Below the pieces are notes generated by a model that saw only the letters and a program-made list of their open reading frames with translations, made no database searches and was not told where the DNA came from. The position numbers and the translations under genes are program-made. Below are positions 5,818 through 10,046 of a DNA stretch of 10,046 nucleotides, piece by piece. This DNA is from JBBQNR01 sp038330145. GTDB taxonomy: Bacteria; Actinomycetota; Thermoleophilia; Solirubrobacterales; JBBDJG01. Where the stretch lies: the NCBI GenBank assembly GCA_038330145.1, contig JBBQNR010000097.1:1-10046 (forward strand), written 5' to 3'. Positions within the stretch are counted from its first letter, which is position 1, and every line of letters begins with the position of its first letter.

Positions 5818-8321
5818 TCGAGCTCATCCTCTACGACGACCTTGGCCGACACGTTGGCCTCGGCGCCGCCGAGGCGGACACCAGTTCGAGCGTCGAGGAC
5901 CTCTATCTCGACCGTCGTATCCCGCTCAAGGTTCGCGGTCACCTGGAACGTGAGGACCGGAGACGGGCCGTCGGCCCGCAGAGCCACTGAACCGGTCGCC
6001 GGGTCGTAGCCGTCGCCGGACACGACTCGGGCGACAACGTCGCTTCCCTTAGCCCCCGTGGCCACCACTCGCACCGTAATCTCGCTCGTGAAGAGATCCC
6101 CGGAGAAACCCACCGTGGCGGCGAAAGCCCCGGTCGTAATGCGCCCGCCGGCGACCGAAACGTCGACCTGAAGCTGCTTGGGAGCCGGCGCTGGTTCGGT
6201 GTCGATGACGACCACGGGCACCACAAGCTCTTGCGGCGAAAGCCCGCCGTGGAAGAACTGCTTCGAGCCGCCCGCCCTGAACACTGCCAGGCCTCGGGGC
6301 ACGATCAGGTCGACGTCGCTTGGCACGCCCGTCGATGCCAGCGAAATGCGCAGCGTGCTCTCAGTCGTCGACGCGCCCTTGCCGACCCATCCGCGGCGGT
6401 GAAGGTGGCCGGTCCCGCCAGCAGGCGGGTCGATCGACCGGCTGGGCCCAAGGCCGCGGGACAGGGTTACGAAGCCATGATCAGCCGCGATGACGATCCG
6501 CCGGACACCCGCCTGACCAAGCCGAGCCACAAGGTTGCGCAAGAGGTCCAGCACTGCGTTGAACTGCGCCCAGGCGGCGTTCAGCATGCCCGACTCACCG
6601 GCCGCATCCAGTTCTTGGGAGCGGACCAGCAGCAGATCCGCGTCACCCAGCGCACGCTTCAGTTCCTTCTCCCCTTGGCCAGCCACGACCTCGAGCGTGC
6701 GATCGAGAACCTTGTCGCCGTGGGCGGCGCGCAGGCGGGCGACGCGGTCGGTCACGGTCGCGACGTTCGAGCCGTCTACGCGGATAGCGAGATCCTTGCC
6801 ATCGAGCTCGAGCGAGAGGCCGGCTCCAGCACCCGGCGTTAGGTTGGCCATGCCCACCGGAGTGATCGTCGGCGCCGCCGCGACTGCTGCGTGAAGTTCA
6901 ACACTGTGACCGTCGGCACGAAGTCCATCTGCAAGATCGGTGGCGAGTTCGAACCTAAGGGCATCGACCCATACGTACGCGACGGGCGCGCCGGCATCGC
7001 GCACCCACTGAGCGTGGATGTCGCCCTGGCGGGCCAGGCCTCCGGCGTCGAAGCCGCTGCGCTCAACTGCGCTCGTGAAAGCGACCAGGGTCGCGTCGAG
7101 CCACTGCTCGTGGGCCACGCGAGCTGCTGTGAATGCGGGCTCAAGATCGCCCAGGACCCGCAGATCGTTGCGGGCGATCTCCAACCGACGGTGCGCTCGG
7201 TCGACTTCCCACCCGCTGGCGACGTACCAGCCCAGCAACTCCCCAGCTGACGAGTGGGCGGGCGCGTGAATGGTTGAGACGGCCGTTCGGAGATCGGCTG
7301 TGGCCTTTACCGCCCGCCAGCGGGCAGCGATAGAGGCCCACCCATCGCCGGCAGGCCCGTGAGGTTGGACCCAGGGACTGACTTCGAGGCGGTGCTCTGC
7401 GAGGGCCGAGGCGCCCGGCGTGTCGTCGTTGGCGAGTCGCTTGACCGCCTCCCGGAGCGCCACCTCTTCGAGCGCCGGCGTGGCAGTGCATCCGGCCAGC
7501 CCGTCGACCCAGGGCAGCGTCGTTGTCAAGGCTAGGTCGTCGTCGACCAAGTGAGCGACAGCCCCGTAGTCCTCGCGCCACCCGGGGTAGCTCTGCCACG
7601 CCTGCAGGAGCTCGGTCGTGCGCCTGCGCTGCTCGGCGTCCACCGCGCTCCACGCTGATGCAAGAGCGTCGGGCAGCGCGTCGGTCGCGATGGCGATTTC
7701 GGTGAGCGCCATCTGTCGCAGCGCGGCGCGACGGAGATCATCCCATTCCCCGGTGAGTGAGCCCCCGATCTGACCGGCGAGGAGCGTCGTGGCAGCGGGC
7801 CAGGCTTCCTGATCGTCGATGCCCTCGGCGCGCTCACCCGTGAGGATGCGCAACGACATCGTGCGCGTGTCGCTCGCTCCCAGGATGCCTATGAGCCGAA
7901 CATCGCCGCCAGTATCGCCGCCGACCGCCGCTTCGGCCTCTGCCAACGTGCGCGCCTGACCACCGATCTCGGCAAGGCGCTGTTCGCTCAAGTCGCCTTT
8001 CAGAGCGTTCTTCACAAGTGTGCCGAGCCTGATCGTGAACCGGACGCCAGCCGCCCGAATCTCTTCGAGAGGATCTTCGGCAAGCACGGTTCCAGGCGCG
8101 TAGATAACGAGCTTTGGTGGCGTATCGCCACCTAGCAGCGGCTCCACGTCGCGGCGTAGCGCGTACCAGCTGCCGTCGTACGCCGCGAAGCGAGCATCGG
8201 GCGGGCACAGTTGGGCAGCGACCGCTCCGTACTCGTGGTCGATGTCCTGCCAGACCACGATGCCCCGCTGCGTCACCCTCTTCGCCAGCTCGGCTGCCAG
8301 GTGGTCGCGCAACGCGGTCAT
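5814..8321 (-). CDS. pglZ: PglZ, alkaline phosphatase-superfamily BREX protein
   Basis: This 835-residue protein is a core BREX/Pgl component with an alkaline phosphatase-type fold. The first 400 or so residues form the helical and mixed N-terminal region, which begins MTALRDHLAAELAKRVTQRG. The signature motifs are YVWVDALRFELA (metal-site D453), VIAADHGFVTL (D614, H615) and FFHGGLSPQELVVPVVVI (H691). Together these are the PglZ-domain pattern. Residues 705-835 look like a beta-rich C-terminal domain with alternating hydrophobic and polar residues. I choose the ATG at 8321-8319 because it shares a base with the pglX stop (TGATG) and has GGAG five bases upstream (8327-8330). The in-frame start at 8408 would add 29 residues of ordinary pglX overlap. 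The stop overlaps the brxL start by four bases. PglZ is essential for BREX defence, but its exact reaction is not settled. Confidence 0.93.
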   Translation of the reverse strand: MTALRDHLAAELAKRVTQRGIVVWQDIDHEYGAVAAQLCPPDARFAAYDGSWYALRRDVEPLLGGDTPPKLVIYAPGTVLAEDPLEEIRAAGVRFTIRLGTLVKNALKGDLSEQRLAEIGGQARTLAEAEAAVGGDTGGDVRLIGILGASDTRTMSLRILTGERAEGIDDQEAWPAATTLLAGQIGGSLTGEWDDLRRAALRQMALTEIAIATDALPDALASAWSAVDAEQRRRTTELLQAWQSYPGWREDYGAVAHLVDDDLALTTTLPWVDGLAGCTATPALEEVALREAVKRLANDDTPGASALAEHRLEVSPWVQPHGPAGDGWASIAARWRAVKATADLRTAVSTIHAPAHSSAGELLGWYVASGWEVDRAHRRLEIARNDLRVLGDLEPAFTAARVAHEQWLDATLVAFTSAVERSGFDAGGLARQGDIHAQWVRDAGAPVAYVWVDALRFELATDLADGLRADGHSVELHAAVAAAPTITPVGMANLTPGAGAGLSLELDGKDLAIRVDGSNVATVTDRVARLRAAHGDKVLDRTLEVVAGQGEKELKRALGDADLLLVRSQELDAAGESGMLNAAWAQFNAVLDLLRNLVARLGQAGVRRIVIAADHGFVTLSRGLGPSRSIDPPAGGTGHLHRRGWVGKGASTTESTLRISLASTGVPSDVDLIVPRGLAVFRAGGSKQFFHGGLSPQELVVPVVVIDTEPAPAPKQLQVDVSVAGGRITTGAFAATVGFSGDLFTSEITVRVVATGAKGSDVVARVVSGDGYDPATGSVALRADGPSPVLTFQVTANLERDTTVEIEVLDARTGVRLGGAEANVSAKVVVEDELE

Positions 8322-10046
8322 CACAACTCCGCTGCCCATCGAGCGACACCGGCCCACTCGTACTGGCCCTTTCGGAGCTCGTCCCTGGCCTTCTTGGCAT
8401 CCGGCCACGCGGGGAAGAGATCAGCGAGCGGCGCGGCGCAAAGAACGATGCCATCGTCGAGATCCGGCTCCCATCCGAGTCCGGCAATCCGTTCGGCCTC
8501 GGACCGAAATCGGCGCAGCTCCTCGGCCAGTTTCTCCTCGGAATCAAGCTCCTCGGCGATCTTCCGGGCCGGCTGCCCAGTGCCCCCTTCCTGCTGCTCA
8601 CGCTGAAGCCGGGCGATCACCTCAACCGCGAGTCGCTCTCGCCGAGCCGCCTCGCTCGCGACTGCATAGAGCGTCTCCCGGTTCAGCGTCGGCGCATAGA
8701 TCCAAACGCCCCAGCTCCTCGACGGGACGGACAGCGGCCAGTAGATCGGGGCCTTTCGCCGGCTCTTCGAGTATCGGGAGAGGTGGTCCTTGAAGAACCG
8801 TCTGCGCAGGTGAGCGCGCACTGTCTTGCTCGCGAGGATGTGGAGCATCTCATCGAGCCTGTCGTCGCGGTCGCTCAAGAGGGCCTGCGCCGCACTTACG
8901 ACCGCGGTTTCCACGTCCCAACGGTGCCCCGGTTCGTCGACGAGGAAGCCGCTCGACGGGAGCTCGAGCGGATAGCCGGGTGGGGCATCCGCCGCCGGGA
9001 ATCCGTCACGGCCGAGGAGCATGCCCGGTGGACACAGTGGCACGGGATCGAACAGCTCGGGTGGCGGCGGAGCCATCGACGGGTCTTGGCCGATGCGAAC
9101 GTCCCATCGCCCGAAGGCGAGTCCCACCAAGTAGGAGACCAGATCATCAGCCGCTTGCTTCGGCTCCCCTGGGGGCAGGAGGCCGAGGCGCTCGCGGGCT
9201 TCAGACACGACGGATGGGTGACGCTCGAATCCATGGGCGAGAACCTCTAGGCGTCGGTCGGCCACGAAGGTCATCGTGGCGACGGCTCGCGAGGCCCCGC
9301 GACTGGCGATGATTTCGTCGATCAGCTGATCCATCGGAAGCTCGTACCACCGCGTGAACGCTTCGTCATCGTCAAGCGGGCTGTGCGCGTAAGTGTCGGG
9401 ATGTGGGCCGATCTCTTCGTTGAGGTAGGCCATCGCATCAGCGTCAAGCTCCAGGGCCTCGGAGAAGCAGCCCTCGGCCGCTGCAGAATCAGCGATAGAC
9501 GCTATCGCCGCGCGGTACCACGTCGTCCATCGCTCGAATGCGGATTCGCGAATGGAACGACCCGCGGTAGGCAGTGCGGGTGCGGTAAAGAGTCGAGCGG
9601 TCTCGTCCAGAGCGTCGTCCCGCCGGCGGCGTTCAGCAATGGCCACGCTGTGCTCGATGACCGTGTCGAGCGTGCGCTTTTCGACAACTGGTCCGGGCCA
9701 CGGCAGTTTCTGAACCAATCCGACCTCGTATGACTTTGAAGCGGTCCCGGAACTCGTCTCGTCGCCCGCGGGCTGGCTCGCTGCCATGAGGGACGCTGCA
9801 GGACGACTCGTAAGCCAGGCGAGGAGCGCCTCAGGTTCATCGCCAACCACGACGGGCCCCTTGTGACCGAACACGCAGCCCGAGGGGAGGACTCTGGGAC
9901 CGAATCCACTCGCAGTTCGCAGAGGCCAGGTTAGCCCGGGGCGATAGTAGAACTGTGGGTTGCGGATCACGGATCCAGGAAACTCCCGGAGGTGTTCGCC
10001 TTCGCGCTGCCAGTCCACGAGAAGGTGGATGTCGGCCCAGTACGGG
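8321..10046 (-). CDS. pglX: PglX, BREX adenine-specific DNA methyltransferase, C-terminal 574 codons
   Basis: The frame is open to the right edge, so only the C-terminal part is present. It starts PYWADIHLLVDWQREGEHL, and the catalytic NPPY and SAM-binding motifs must lie outside. Numbered from the first visible residue, RPGLTWPLRTASGFGPRVLP (35-54) and VFGHKGP (58-64) resemble the start of the target-recognition part of PglX/Eco57I-like enzymes. A helical region with SYLVGLAFGRWD (304-315), YSKSRRKAPIYWPL (425-438), a charged probable coiled coil (about 460-515) and DLDDG (528-532) follow. These are familiar C-terminal landmarks of PglX and of the related DISARM methylases; PglZ and BrxL next door decide for BREX. 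PglX should mark host DNA at N6-adenine so that the system recognises self. The TGA stop shares one base with pglZ, which implies translational coupling. Confidence 0.88.
   Translation of the reverse strand, partial: PYWADIHLLVDWQREGEHLREFPGSVIRNPQFYYRPGLTWPLRTASGFGPRVLPSGCVFGHKGPVVVGDEPEALLAWLTSRPAASLMAASQPAGDETSSGTASKSYEVGLVQKLPWPGPVVEKRTLDTVIEHSVAIAERRRRDDALDETARLFTAPALPTAGRSIRESAFERWTTWYRAAIASIADSAAAEGCFSEALELDADAMAYLNEEIGPHPDTYAHSPLDDDEAFTRWYELPMDQLIDEIIASRGASRAVATMTFVADRRLEVLAHGFERHPSVVSEARERLGLLPPGEPKQAADDLVSYLVGLAFGRWDVRIGQDPSMAPPPPELFDPVPLCPPGMLLGRDGFPAADAPPGYPLELPSSGFLVDEPGHRWDVETAVVSAAQALLSDRDDRLDEMLHILASKTVRAHLRRRFFKDHLSRYSKSRRKAPIYWPLSVPSRSWGVWIYAPTLNRETLYAVASEAARRERLAVEVIARLQREQQEGGTGQPARKIAEELDSEEKLAEELRRFRSEAERIAGLGWEPDLDDGIVLCAAPLADLFPAWPDAKKARDELRKGQYEWAGVARWAAEL

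Noticed and set aside
4099..6009. 636-codon open frame on the + strand
   Set aside because: It is antisense to brxL and the end of pglZ, both of which have clear family motifs. Its product is Arg/Leu/Val-rich without recognisable motifs, as expected for the opposite strand of a GC-rich gene.
8322..8408. Upstream start at 8408 for pglZ
   Set aside because: It would overlap pglX by 88 bases and add residues without PglZ character. The TGATG junction with GGAG upstream is a better start.
8114..9250. 378-codon open frame on the + strand
   Set aside because: It covers the pglX end and pglZ start on the opposite strand, where motifs and overlapping stop/start codons support the - strand genes.
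1..10046. CRISPR array, tRNA, rRNA, insertion sequence or integrase
   Set aside because: No regularly spaced repeats, no cloverleaf or rRNA segments, and no transposase or recombinase motifs were seen on either strand.

Overview
The window comes from a GC-rich bacterium. The codon use and the family variants seen here suggest an actinobacterium, but no marker fixes the taxon. It is accessory DNA with two modules that run towards each other. The left half is conjugation DNA: a complete MobF-family relaxase-helicase (TraA/TrwC/TraI type) on the + strand at 473-3709. Before it lies a roughly 330-base divergent region rich in inverted repeats, and the first 48 codons of an unrecognised gene point off the left edge on the - strand. 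The right half is the end of a BREX/Pgl phage-defence operon on the - strand. In transcription order it holds the C-terminal 574 codons of a PglX adenine methyltransferase (entering from the right edge), PglZ, and a BrxL-type AAA+ protein.

The three BREX genes are tightly coupled. pglX stop and pglZ start share one base (TGATG), and pglZ stop and brxL start overlap by four bases (ATGA). The order pglX-pglZ-brxL is that of the 3' end of a type 1 BREX locus, so brxA, brxB and brxC homologues would be expected beyond the right edge. In known BREX systems PglX methylates host DNA at an asymmetric motif, and PglZ and BrxL are needed for the block on phage DNA. brxL and the relaxase gene converge with only 47 bases between their stop codons, so the defence operon appears to be carried by a conjugative or mobilizable element.

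The most unusual gene is brxL. Its N-terminal and AAA+ parts follow the BrxL family closely, but an Ala/Pro/acidic linker then leads into a Schlafen/AlbA_2-type domain that contains an E-x4-E plus D residue set like the RNase active site of SLFN proteins. The second item of note is the divergent region at 146-472, with at least six inverted repeats in about 255 bases, including a 21-base palindrome and a 10-base-stem hairpin. It is a candidate oriT and/or control region. No tRNA, rRNA, CRISPR array, insertion sequence or integrase was seen.
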